From contig JABAKD010000018.1 of the NCBI GenBank assembly GCA_012845835.1, positions 10,024,179-10,088,178 on the forward strand: a stretch of DNA of 64,000 nucleotides, written 5' to 3'. The position numbers and the translations under genes are program-made. The notes below the pieces were generated by a model. The model ran no database searches. It was not told the origin of the DNA and saw only the letters and a list, made by a program, of their open reading frames with translations. Position 1 is the stretch's first letter. Each line of letters begins with the position of its first letter. Origin of the DNA: Undaria pinnatifida (taxonomy: Eukaryota; Sar; Phaeophyceae; Laminariales; Alariaceae). Below, piece by piece: positions 53,908 through 64,000 of the stretch.

Positions 53908-53970
53908 TGCATGGCCGTAGTCGTATGACCATAGAACCTCGCATCCCTACTATGCCGAGACGGAGCACGT
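53908..53970 (+). repeat. Dispersed repeat N, copy 2
   Basis: TGCATGGCCGTAGTCGTATG and CGCATCCCTACTATGCCG match 22582-22725. Sits in intron b-c, next to the MITE. Confidence 0.65.
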
Positions 53971-53983
53971 CGGGTCTTCACCA

Positions 53984-54285
53984 ACCAGGCTATGGTAGGG
54001 AGGTCACTTTTGGAGGCGTTTATTTTCAGTCGCCCGCGGTCACGTGCGAGTGGCTCCCATGCTTCTTGGCGGTTTAAAGCTTCGTTCTTTTTCGTTCTTT
54101 TTGAGTTTTGCGATACGAATCCGCAATGGCGTTGTTTCAAAGCTGCGCCAAAGTAATCGCCTCAAGTGTTTTCGTCGGTGAGGTACAGAGTCAGTCGTGC
54201 TAGTAATAGTGGCTGAAACCTGGCGGTGAAAAGAGGGTAGTATATCATAACATCATCATAGCATCCTCCCTACCGTAGCCTTGGT
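53984..54285. mobile_element. MITE, copy 2 (302 bp), in intron b-c
   Basis: Termini ACCAGGCTATGGTAGGGAGG and the complement of CCTCCCTACCGTAGCCTTGGT match the MITE at 37668-37935. Inner blocks are shared too (AATCCGCAATG, TTTTCGTC, GTGAGRTACAGAGTCA). No clear target duplication remains. Confidence 0.75.
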
Positions 54286-54579
54286 CGCGAGAGAGAAGCA
54301 AACCGAGGTGTCATAGTATTTAATGGAAAGGTGGGTGCAAGAAATCAGTCAGAAGGTAAGACATTAGTTGGCAAGTCAGCAGGTAATCACTAGGTAGACT
54401 GTAGGTGGGAAATAGGCAAACACTAGGTATTTTGTAATGCGTGTAATTTACCTCCCTTTGGAAAAATTGCGTTGATATTATTATGGAAGGCCCGTGCAAT
54501 GTACGAAGCAGGGCAGCGATACGGGGTATTCGTGTTGTAGCTATCAATGATTAGTCTACTTTAGTAGTAAATAGTGAAA

Positions 54580-54790
54580 TATCAATAGAATCAATCGACC
54601 AAGCAAGCATACGCTTCAATCAACCGACCAACCAATCAACACACCAACCAATCAACGCACCAATCAACCAGTCAATCAACACAGCAATCAAATTGATGAA
54701 CCAATCCATCACCAAAACCAACAAACTAGTACAAACTAGTCCACCAGTCACGCCAATGAATCGCTATACCAACCAGACAACCCATCGCGG
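54580..54790 (+). repeat. Degenerate (CAAC/CAAT)n stretch in intron b-c
   Basis: CAATCAACCGACCAACCAAT-type words over about 200 bases, ending shortly before the exon c acceptor. Confidence 0.8.
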
Positions 54791-54827
54791 AATCAAGCAT
54801 TCATCTTTCTGCCCCCTCAAATTTCAG

Positions 54828-54912
54828 GCGTACGGAGGAAGCTCGTAACGCCAAGCGGGAGGCGAAAGAACATAAGCTGGAGCACGCCGCGGCTATGAGG
54901 CGTGCGATGGAG
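54828..54912 (+). CDS. Exon c of the large gene
   Basis: 85 bases between a TTTCAG acceptor and a gtgaga donor. It completes a split Arg codon and extends the exon b helix: RTEEARNAKREAKEHKLEH then AAAMRRAME. Its short length, perfect phase and continuous heptad-like charge pattern make it the best evidence for the gene model. Confidence 0.75.
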
Positions 54913-55487
54913 GTGAGACTAGTATTGCGGCGACTATTTTTACTCTTTTGCTCGGGGGCGCGTCTTTTCTTAAACCGTTTCATTTATCGAGTGGGACTTC
55001 TCTTTTTTGCTATCTTTCTCTATCCCTCTTTATATCCTGCCCCCCCTCTGTACCTCCCTATCTGTATTCCCCCGTGTATTTCTATCGATGCGACTCACAT
55101 GTTCGTTGTTTTTTATGTGGGAACCTCAAACCAATGGGCCCACAAACATGCCCGCGGCCTGCAGGAGTATCGGCCGTCGCCAACCGTTTGTCTGAACCTT
55201 TTTTTTTCTTGGTGCGCATCAACAAACTACTGCTCTACAATGAAACCGCGAACCTATCAGCCTCAGGTAATACTGACCGTTATCCCTACCTGGTGCGTGA
55301 GGAGCCTCTTCTTTCTCAGTTCTACTCAGTCGGTCACTAGCCTGCATCGTTATAGCATCACGAACCAATGAAATGCCGCGAACACTGACCGCTACCCCCC
55401 TATCCCTCCCGTCTCCGCCCACGCCCACGCCGCCGGTGCGCTTTTATGGTGGAACGACTGCTCGCACACACGCCCGGCGCAAACCAG

Positions 55488-57044
55488 ACTCTGGAAGATA
55501 GTCGCAAGCGGGGCATTTCGCAATGCCCGCCCCGCTCGCGGTCGCGGGAGACCATGCATGTCTCCAGCGCCAGGCCTCGCCGCGTCTCCACCGCATCCGC
55601 CACGCGGCCGGTACCACCGGCGCGTATGCCTGTTCGTTCTTCCTGCACCGTGCCCCCCGCAGCGGGAGGGGGCAGGACCCGGCGGTCGACCACCGGCGCC
55701 GGTGGATCGGATGCGGCGGCGGGGGCGGCAGTAGCCTCGCCAGCGGAGGAGGCAGCAACTGCCCTTGCGTCGGGCAGAGCGTCACGGCACCCTCGGATTC
55801 ACGTTACGGACGGTGGAAGAAGCGTTGGTGGCGATGGTGGTGGCGGCGGTGGCGGCGGCGGTCTTGATGTTGGTGGTGATGGTGGCGCGGGACTGCGACC
55901 GGAGGAGGTGCGTCGCGGCAGCGCATCGTCCGCGGCCGCCGTGGACGCTGACGCGCCGCGGACATCATGGCGCCACCCCGAATACCAGCACCAGCAGCTG
56001 CAGGAGCTTGAGCTTCAGCATCGTGGCGATCAGCGGCATGAGGAGATGCTGCAGGAAATGCACCGGGAGCAAGCGATGCGGGAGCCACTGATGCAGCAGC
56101 GCGCCGTGCAGCGGAATCCTGCGCATCATCAGCAGGAGCAGCAACAGCGGCGGTTCGCCCAGCCCCAGCATCACCAGCGTTTCCCGGAATACCTCAAGCA
56201 TGGGAAGAGCAGGGGGCCGGAAGAGCCGGCGGATCCAAAAGTATTGATGCGTCCCGCGCGGCGAGAGAGATTGTGTTCTGCGCGCGGGCATGCCTCTCAC
56301 GGTCACGGGCTTAGAACCGGCCGCGGGGTTAACCGCGGCGGCGGCGCTAGCGAAGGCAGTGGCAGCGGCGGAGAGGGTGAGCGGGCTGCGGCTATCGGCG
56401 ATATTCGTGACGATAGAAGTACCAGGGCGGAGAGCGGCAGTGTCCGTGATGCCTTTGGGCAGGAAAGCCGTCGCACTCGACAAGATTTGAGTGGGTTCGA
56501 GGATTTGGCAAGCAGCGCAGAAAAGAGCGCGAATGGCGACGGCGCCGCGGGGGGGGGGGGTCTCGTGTCCGTCGTGGCCGGTGACATCGTCAGGTTTGAA
56601 ACACAGGCTAAAATAAGAGAAAGGCGCAAAAGGGAGGCCGCCGCCAGGTCTCGCGAGCTGCGCCGAGTGCAAGAGTTGGAGGCGTTGATCGTTGCCCCGG
56701 AGGAGGCAGTGGTGGACGCGGTGCGCTTGGTAACTAGGGTTGTCAGAAGCAAGGAGGTGCCCACGGCGCCGCCACCTCCGTCACTGACGTCGCGCGCTAG
56801 GAGCGCGCAATGCGGGGTAGAAGGGGCCGGCTTACCGAACGGCCGACACCGGGGAAGCAGCCGCAACGAGTCCCTGACGGATCGGCAGGTTCATGGCCGC
56901 TCTCCAGGGGCATCTGCTCGACGCAGACGCGATAGCCGGCAAGAAGCTGGCGGTGGCAACCGTAGCGGCAGTGGCGGGGGCAGCATCAGTAGGGCAAAAG
57001 AGGTTCGGGAGGACGCGCGAACTGCTGGGCTCCGGGCGGAGAGG
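55488..57044 (+). CDS. Exon d of the large gene
   Basis: 519 codons. The acceptor is taken at AAACCAG (55487) because it keeps phase; the frame is open further left to a possible ATG at 55446, so the boundary is uncertain. Contents: an Arg/Ser-rich start, a Gly-run, a Gln/His/Glu-rich segment (YQHQQLQELELQ; RHEEMLQEMHREQAMRE), a Ser/Gly/Arg part, then a strong helix (IRERRKREAAARSRELRRVQ, then ELEAL). The end is Arg/Ser/Gly-rich before the AGG/gtgagt donor. Confidence 0.65.
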
Positions 57045-57474
57045 GTGAGTGAGATTGGTTGGTTATATATTGGAGTGGGTCATTTCTACGTGGGACAGGG
57101 GGTGTGCTGTGCTTGTTTCATTGCTAAAACATTTTGTGATGTTTCGCGGAAAGTTCGAGACATGTTCTGTACTGCTGGAGCGTACTGTACATTGCGGCCA
57201 CTGACACCCCGACATCTCCCCGTCCCCCTCCCTCTCGTTCCCCTCTCTCGCCCCCTCTTCCCTCTCCCCCTCTTGCTTCTCCCCCTTCCCCTTTCCGCCT
57301 ACTCTTCCGCCCCTCTCTCCCTCCTCTCCCTCCCTTCCCTCTCACCCCTCCTTCTCTCGCCCCCTACCCCATCACCCCCTCTCATTCGCTCTCCCTCCCC
57401 CTCCTCTCCCTTCCGCCCTTCCCCTCTCCCTCACCCCCTACCCCTACCCCTTTCCCCCCAACGCCCTCGCTCAG

Positions 57475-57624
57475 AACAACTCCACCCGTGAGACGCGGCC
57501 GCGTCAGCTGAGGACCAAGTCCAACGAATGCGCCACCCATCAGGCGGATGCAGTTGCGAATGCGTTCATTGCCGCCGCAGCGGCTTCCTGTGCCGCCCAG
57601 ACTGCGATATTCTTGAAAACGCAG
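57475..57624 (+). CDS. Exon e of the large gene
   Basis: Exactly 50 codons after a long pyrimidine tract (57210-57470) and GCTCAG. Ala-rich: ADAVANAFIAAAAASCAAQT then AIFLKTQ. The donor is CAG/gtgagc. Confidence 0.7.
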
Positions 57625-57762
57625 GTGAGCCAGGTAAATATAAATATATCTTGAAAAAATACCTCGACTGCAAGGTCGTGCATGTCATTTTTGCGTGTGC
57701 TGCGTATGATGCTTCGATCGCGCATTAATAGTAGACGGATCTACGACCAGTAGAGAAAAACG

Positions 57763-57967
57763 GCACCACACCACATCACACCGCTCCACACCACACCATA
57801 CCACACCACACCACACCACACCACACCACACCACACCACACCACACCACACCACACCACACCACACCACACCACACCACACCACACCACACCACACCACA
57901 CCACACCACACCACACCACACCACACCACACCACACCACACCACACCATACCACACCACACCACACT
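57763..57967 (+). repeat. (CCACA)n microsatellite in intron e-f
   Basis: About 40 units with a few variants (CCATA, CTCCA). Antisense Val-Val-Trp-Cys-Gly frames are artefacts. Confidence 0.95.
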
Positions 57968-58471
57968 CCAGATAGCAATGAAAGACAAACAAACTTGACC
58001 GGTTGGATTTCTGTAAGAATTTAAAATAGAGCACCCCCTGAGTTTCAAAGTATCCCCTACCTTGAAATAGTGAGATTTTTTCCCCTTTTATTGTGTACAC
58101 ACCCTCCGTCGCTTTTTTCGTGCACCTCAGGGATGAAAACAAGTAATTCCAACACCAAATTATGTCACGAATACGAATACGTGTACGAACATGTGCTTTA
58201 TATTTATTATTTCCGACGCCTAGGTATGTACTATTTATACCTGGTATTTATTATTTATACCATGAATCATTAAGTGGTCCCATTAATAACCTCTTTTTGC
58301 TACTACTGGAGACTTTTATACCATTGTTTTATTTGTACCATTAATAGCACTCCTGACGTCTACGGTTTCTACTCCTGGCGACTGCTTGACTATAGTGTAC
58401 CAGTCTTTTATGTGTACAAATAAAAATTCTCCTAACGAGTGCCGTTTTCTACTCCCATGTCATATTTCCAG

Positions 58472-58611
58472 GCCGGTGTAGGCGGCCTGTCGGACCGCTA
58501 CACGGGCAGTGGAGACTTGCTGCGAAGAGGGCAGGATGTCACGAGCAAAGGACCCGACGGATGCAGTCAGCTGCGCGCAAACGACGAGCTTCGTCGGCCG
58601 GCGGGCGACAG
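58472..58611 (+). CDS. Exon f of the large gene
   Basis: 46 codons plus AG of a split Arg codon: GVGGLSDRYTGSGDLLRRG, then QDVTSKGPDGC and RANDELRRPAGD. Acceptor ATTTCCAG, donor AG/gtgcaa (weak donor). Confidence 0.6.
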
Positions 58612-59147
58612 GTGCAACGTTAATCTTGTCCAATTTACATCAACGTGATCGTCGCGGCCAAGATGTAGGATAGGGACAAATATATATTTTCCAGGTTGTT
58701 TAGTGTTTATTCGTTCATGGGTGTAAAAACTGGTTATTTGGTTTGTTTAATCAAGTTCCTTGGGGGTTGGTATGTATACGGGAACAAGATACCCTTTTTC
58801 AGCCCTTGCAAAACTCTTGCTGTGTTTCCCCTTTCTCAAATCCTTTCCGGGAATGTTTCCCTAACCCCTCGTGCTCCCGCTCGAAACGTCGGTCCTTCCG
58901 CCGGGACACTTACATTTAGTTTAGGCGCTCGTGTCGTCCTCTCTGGCACTCCAAAGACCTATAACACCTGAATGAGCCGGACGCTTCAACACCTCCCCCC
59001 CTCTCCACCCTACCCCATCCTCTCCCAAAGAAATTTCGAAGACGTTTGTTTACCCGCTACCCCACCACCAACCCACCACTCCACCCCACCCCACCTCACC
59101 CCATGGTGTTGCCTTTTGTCCTTGGGCCCCACCAAACACGCCACCAG

Positions 59148-60651
59148 GTCAACGTTTAACGGCCAAGACCAACACCGCCGCCGTCGCCCCCATGACCAGC
59201 ACCGGCAGCGCCACCAACACGCCGAGAGAGATTTGGACAACCTCCACGAGCACGCTCCAGTCCGCAACAGCAACTGCATCGTGCGCGCCAGCTCTCCTTC
59301 CCCCGGAGCGCGCGGCCGGAGCGGCCATCCACCCGGGAAGGCGTGCTTCAGGACGAAATCCCCCGCAAGAAACACGGACCGCAAGGGACGCACGGCTGCG
59401 GTAGCAGCAGCTCCAGCATGCGGCACGTCGGCAGTTTTATCATCATCGACGGCGGCGGCTGCAAGAACGCCTTCCAGGAGCGGGCAGTCAGGGGGGATGG
59501 TCCAGCACCACCGTCACCATTTCGAACCTATGATGTCGGGGGCGAGAGAAGCAGGGAGGCCTGTCGGCAGAAGTGGCAGCGGTGGCATCGGTGGCGGTGG
59601 CGGCGGTAGTGTTGGCGGCGGCGGCAGCGGCGGCGGTAGGGCGGGAAAGATGTCGGTACCTGGACCGGTTGCCATGCTGAACGCGCGCAGAGGAAACGGC
59701 AAGGATTCGAGCGGTACCTCTCCCGACGAGATTGTCGGAAGCGTTGGCTCTTCCTCATCGAGACCAGTTTCAGACTTGAGGGTTTCCGGTGAGGTTCGTG
59801 TGCGCATGGGAGGAGCAGGCGAGCGGTTGTACGGAGAGCGCGGGACGCCGGAGGAGGCGGCCAGCTGCGCCAGCAGGAGATTCAACAGAGGCGGCGGCGC
59901 CGGTAGCGGCTACGGCGGCGGCAGTGCTAGTGGAGGCAACAGCGCCGACCTTGCCGGAGAGGTTGACGGAGACACCGACGAGGATGAAGTCCTATTCGGC
60001 GAAGCCTTATGTGGCCAAGCCTTCTCTGATCAAGTTCAACAGCCAGTTCCCTCGCGTCGGGCGCTGGTGCCAGCGCGGTGTTCCCCGTCCGCAAGCCCGG
60101 AACAACGTATGGCATCGGAGACGGTGGCGGCGGCAGCAACGGAGCCGGCGATAGAGTCAGGGACATCGGCGTTGGAGCGCTCGACCGCCCTCCCCCTCGG
60201 ACTAGGTAGCGCCCTGCGTGACCGGAACGGCGTCAGTCCCTCGCGTGACGGCGTCGGCGCCGCGCTTGACGGCGGCAGCGTCTTGCTTAACGGCTCACTC
60301 GGGAAGTATGCTCCAACCTCCCACGACTCATTGACTTCCTCCGTCGACTTGAAGGTGTCCTCTTCCAACCGCCTAGACCTTTCGGTGTCGTCGGAGGAAT
60401 GGTGGGCTGCCAGGGAGGCGGCGTATGTGCTGACGCCGGAGGAGAAGGCGGCCTACGAGGCGGAAGATGCGGAGATACAGGCGGCTTTGGACGCAGAGAG
60501 GGCTGAACGTGAGGCGGAGAACGCGGCATACGAGGCAAAGATGGCTAAGCTTATGGCGAACGTGGCTATGTTGCGGAAGAGGCGAGATGATAGATATGAG
60601 GAATTTCTGCGAATGCACAAGGAGGCGGAGAGGAAAGCGGAGATGCGGCAG
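59148..60651 (+). CDS. Exon g of the large gene
   Basis: 501 codons after the split Arg. Low-complexity parts (Arg/His, Ser, then Gly with GGGGGSVGGGGSGGG) give way to acidic and Ser-rich sequence. A final helix of about 85 residues follows: TPEEKAAYEAEDAEIQAAL, AEREAENAAYEAKMAKLMAN, RRDDRYEEFLRMHKEAERKA. The donor is CAG/gtgtgt in phase 0. Reading past the donor gives only Trp/Gly-rich intron sequence and a stop at 60732. Confidence 0.7.
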
Positions 60652-61379
60652 GTGTGTTGGTGGGTGGGTGGTGGGTGTGGGTTTGGTGGGGATGGGCGTT
60701 TGGTTTGGATTCGGTGGGGAGCGAGGTGCTAGGTGATGTCTGTATGTTATGTGAATTTTGAGTCTTTCTCTTTGGGTCTGGGTGTCTCGTGTCTATGAAT
60801 CTGCGTGCCTGCTTATCGATTGTGCACCTGTGTGTGATTGTGTCTGGTGAACGTTTTGTGTGCTTTTCGTGCGATGTGTCTTGTCAGCGTCTAGTTTTGC
60901 CGGGTTCCGTCTGTGATGCAAAGTTGTGTCGGTTGCGTAAACAGAAGTACACGCTTCTATTGACTCATTTCTCTGTATTCGCTTTGATACCCCTCCGAAG
61001 GGAGATCTCGTACACAGATAACAAAAACTGCTTGTTTCCGAGAAACGACAATATAGAAGGGAGGCCGTACATTACTCATCTATGGTTTTGGGGAAACGAT
61101 TTTTGTGTTCACCCAACATAAAACATATTTAATTAACCAACCCATAAGTATTCGATTCCCTCAATTGATAAGTAATATGCCCCCCCCATTTTTTGTTCTC
61201 CCCGAGCACGGAAAATAGTTCATCAACCAATCGTTAATTCAATAGCTCTCCCCAATTAATAAACCTCTTCCAATTTATGATGAATTATTACGCCTCCAAG
61301 TACAACATAACAGGTACCCAGCCCCATTTGTTTCATTACAGAGAGGGCAATAACTACTAGGTATCAAATTGCAAAGGTA

Positions 61380-62301
61380 CCGTAATTGTGCGAGTCATCG
61401 CACAGGCCGGAGTCATCGCACATGCCGGAGTCATCGCACCCCTGTTCGTCAATTTTTCAAGTTTGGAATCATTTAATTCATTTTCCGCACACGGGTCGGA
61501 GTTTTCACGCAGGGGTGCGATGACTCCGATATTGGTGCCATCTTCGAGCGTGAGGTTGCATGCTGTGGCGTGTGGCCTCAGGATAAAATTGTGCCACGAT
61601 CCGTTTTCTAGCGGTTTGTAACCGGGGCTCACCGCTGTTTGTAGCAGGTGCATATCATACATACATAAAGGAAAAAAATCTCGCTCTTGTTATTTTTTAT
61701 TCGGCGACCGCACCCCCCCCCCCAAAAAAAAAGTACCAACCGACCCTGCCACGATGCGGTGCTGACCTACCTAGTACTGCTGTACCTCATGCAACATAAC
61801 AACGGCAGCCGACAACTCAGTTTCCACCCTAAGGATGTGTTCCGTGTAGCACATGGTAGAGTTAAGTATCGCACAGGGAGGACGTTTAAAAGGTGCGCCA
61901 CCAGTACAGCAGTGGGGGGTGTGGTTTCCTCCGTATCGCACACACATGTCGGCCGCACAGGGGTGTGCGTTCACATCACAGGACGGCAGGGTGTTTGATT
62001 TGCTCGTAATCGCACATGTCGGAGTTACCGCACAGGGGTGTGCGTTCACATCACAGCATGGCAGGGTGTGTGATTTGTTGAGAGTCGCACATGTCGGAGT
62101 TACCGCACAGGGGTGTGCGTCAGAACGAGAAATCAAATCATTTAATTCATTTTCCGCACAGGGGAATCATTTAATTCATTTTCCGCACAGGGGCCGGAGT
62201 CATCGCACATGCCGAGTTATCGCACCCCTGTGCGGTAATATCAAACTTAGCAATGATTTAGGAATCGATCGCACGGGGTGCAATGACTCGCACAATTACG
62301 G
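61380..62301. mobile_element. TIR element with repeated GCAC motifs, in intron g-h
   Basis: Ends are 24-base inverted repeats with one mismatch: CCGTAATTGTGCGAGTCAT then CGCAC at 61380-61403, and its complement at 62278-62301. Inside, the word GTCATCGCAC or GTTACCGCACAGGGG recurs many times in both orientations. Two to three tandem units (CACATGTCGGAGTTACCGCAC, about 75-85 bases) lie at 61940-62125. TTTAATTCATTTTCCGCACA occurs three times. No transposase frame. Repeated subterminal words are typical transposase-binding arrays of hAT and CACTA elements. No clear target duplication. Confidence 0.75.
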
Positions 62302-62813
62302 AAATCTTTAAACGGGAGCATGCCCCCCGGATATATCAGCTCATCCAGGGGTATAGGGAAAACAGACCCGCGGCAGGAGCCCGTGCGTTCCCAATCCTAC
62401 CTCAAATACAATTGTGGCGAGCTGGAAACACACCCAGTAGCCCATGCCGAGCACCCACACGCTTTTTTTGCCGGCACTTTATTGGAGCTGACGGAAACGT
62501 GGCGTAGGAAGCAACAGGAGGATCCCTCCGTTATCCCCCCTTTAGAATATACGCTGGGGTTGGTATACCCCCGCAAATCTACTACCTGGTATACTTGTTT
62601 ACTACCACCCCTTCGTGACCATCAGTTCCCCCCAGTTGACCGAAAACATCCCCCGCTATCACCACTTCGGATAGCCCGCCGTGTCGACGACTATGGTTGG
62701 GGTTACCGTTTCTCATGCACTTTTTTTAGAGCTCTCCGAGGTGGGCAACGACGCTTATTTGCATGTTTTCAATCGAATGGGGGAGGGGATGATGCTCACC
62801 AAGGGGTAGTGCC

Positions 62814-63123
62814 GGTCGCCCCGGTGGCGTATCAGGTTATCCTCGAGCCTGGCATAGGTCAGTTTTGTGAGTTCAAATCCCCCCGAGTGCATACTCGTAT
62901 AAATTCGTGGGGACTTTTTCTTGCGCACAAATTGACTTGCGGAAAGCGCGAGAGCGTGAGTTAGCAACACTCGATGAAAAATCGACGAGCAGTGGGATTG
63001 CTGAACCCTGTGCGCGATAATAATTGAAGCCAAGAACCGGGGGGGAGAAGGGACGACACCTGTGAACACGGCTTGTCCAGGAGCTGGAAAGTAGAAGTTT
63101 GCGAAAAAGAAAAAGAAAAAAAA
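62814..63123 (+). mobile_element. tRNA-derived SINE V, copy 3, in intron g-h
   Basis: Full-length copy with A-box-like TGGCGTATCAGG and B-box region GAGTTCAAATCC, and a GAAAAAGAAAAAGAAAAAAA tail. AGTGC on both sides may be the target duplication. Confidence 0.85.
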
Positions 63124-63978
63124 GTGCACAGATACGTATGGTGGATGTGCGGGGGCATACCCACCCCGACTGTAGTCAAAAGCTGTGGCACAGGAGGGAT
63201 CCTGCTGGTCCCTTGCTGCGCCACAGTGCTGCCAGCACCACGAACTCACGTGCCCGAAGAACAAAACCAAAAGAAGAAAATGTGCTCGGTATGGGCCGCG
63301 GGCGTGTCCCCAGCTTGTCGGAATGAAATCTGAGGCAGGTTTGGGCTTGCGCGGGCTCTTGCCGCGAGCCTGTTTTGCCAATACCCCCGATTGGCTGAAA
63401 AAACGGGGTTACACTACCCCCATTTGACCATTACCCATTAACCAACCCAGCAAACAAAGAGGTTCAACTTATTAGTTCCTGGTTGTTTTTGGTTTGAGCT
63501 TGGAGGCAATACTTAACGACACGTTTTTTTTCAGAGAGGTCGCGGGGGTTGGTAAATATATTTTATTATTTTTAGGGTCGGGGACACGAATGACGAGCAT
63601 ACCAGTTATGTTTATAGGCTGAAGGCTTCCTGGGTGATGGCACTCCCGCCCTCCCTTGTCCCATCACCCCTGAGAGACCTCAAAACCGACGGAACACACG
63701 TCACCCCCCATCCCCCCCCCCCCTTCCGACGCCTCCTTTCTCCTCCACCGCGGTCATCACAGCCGTCACCCTCGCGCCCTCGACACTCTCCCACCCCCCC
63801 TGATCCCACCCCTCTCCCGGAGTCCTACCACGTATATGGGGAATTGATGAAGTTTGTATCACGCCTGATCCCCACTCTTACTGTGGGAAACTGATTATGG
63901 CTACCGTACGCCTTATGAGTCCTCTAGATTGTGGTGGGAAACTGAGTTTGGATACCCTTCGTTTTGCTCATGGCGCAG

Positions 63979-64000
63979 GCGAACTGGGAGGAGAGGCACA
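63979..64000 (+). CDS. Start of exon h of the large gene, cut by the window end
   Basis: After a GCGCAG acceptor the phase-0 frame reads ANWEERH, which carries on the charged helix ending exon g. Only seven codons are visible, so the call rests on phase and composition. It implies an intron of 3.3 kb holding two mobile elements. Confidence 0.45.

Larger units (their letters stand above)
50728..64000 (+). other. Large multi-exon gene, coiled-coil and low-complexity protein, partial
   Basis: Eight exons can be chained on the plus strand: 50728-50885, 52814-53841, 54828-54912, 55488-57044, 57475-57624, 58472-58611, 59148-60651 and 63979 onward. Donors are gtgagc, gtgagt, gtgaga, gtgagt, gtgagc, gtgcaa and gtgtgt. 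Phase is kept at each of the seven junctions, including two split Arg codons (53841/54828 and 58611/59148). About 1540 codons are visible; both ends are open. The product alternates charged helices (KREAKEHKLEHAAAMRRAME, AQAALDAERAEREAE-like) with Gly-, Ser-, Arg- and Gln/His-rich stretches. No enzyme domain is recognised. A scaffold or cytoskeletal role would be a guess. Introns hold a MITE, microsatellites, a TIR element and a SINE. Confidence 0.7.

Noticed and set aside
55804-56866. Minus-strand frames opposite exon d (up to 235 codons)
   Set aside because: GC-rich shadow frames; no splice support and no conserved features.
57685-58142. Val-Trp-Cys-Gly repeat proteins on the minus strand
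   Set aside because: Translation of the CCACA microsatellite, which lies inside an intron of the plus-strand gene.
63534-63560. Small exon after a TTTTTTTTCAG acceptor
   Set aside because: Only about 20 bases to a gtaaat donor and no phase constraint that would distinguish it from chance; exon h at 63979 fits better.

Overview
The window reads as nuclear DNA of a eukaryote with a large, repeat-rich genome, most plausibly a photosynthetic stramenopile such as a brown alga. Evidence for this: one long intron-rich gene with gtgag-type donors and Gly/Ser/Arg/Ala low-complexity exons, an interstitial TTAGGG tract, Ty3/gypsy and Copia-type LTR elements, tRNA-derived SINEs and no bacterial-style operons. 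The lineage call is an inference. Apart from that gene I see no complete housekeeping gene, tRNA, rRNA or CRISPR array.

Layout. 1.5-4.6 kb: a decayed minus-strand Ty3/gypsy chromovirus (protease, RT, integrase, chromodomain; RNase H missing). 5-7 kb: microsatellites, an interstitial telomere tract and CCCTG arrays. 7-22 kb: a mosaic of short dispersed repeats, with a hairpin repeat in two copies, a Cys-rich protein fragment, a satellite family and the first copies of a tiny-ORF repeat. 22-31 kb: minisatellites, a 340-370 bp tandem repeat, an inverted triplet and a second large copy of the tiny-ORF carrier repeat. 31.85-35.12 kb: a cluster of nested palindromes with arms of about 1.2 kb. 35.4-38.5 kb: a complete but non-autonomous LTR retrotransposon (450 bp LTRs, 5 bp target duplication, half-tRNA-Met primer site, broken gag, no pol) that holds a SINE that holds a MITE. 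40.6-41.2 kb: another retroelement relic. 42.7-44.1 kb: about eight units of a 175 bp satellite, also found inverted near 14.5 kb. 47-50.5 kb: SINEs. 50.7-64 kb: a plus-strand gene of at least eight exons, with reading phase kept at every junction that can be tested, coding for a long coiled-coil and low-complexity protein. Its introns carry a MITE, a SINE, a TIR element and a CCACA microsatellite.

The most unusual items are the family of micro-ORFs sharing an LTA(G/D/E)V core, which varies conservatively at protein level, and the nested-palindrome cluster. The rest is mostly the interplay of non-autonomous elements (SINEs, MITEs, foldback elements and a gag-only LTR element) with at most scattered exons between them.
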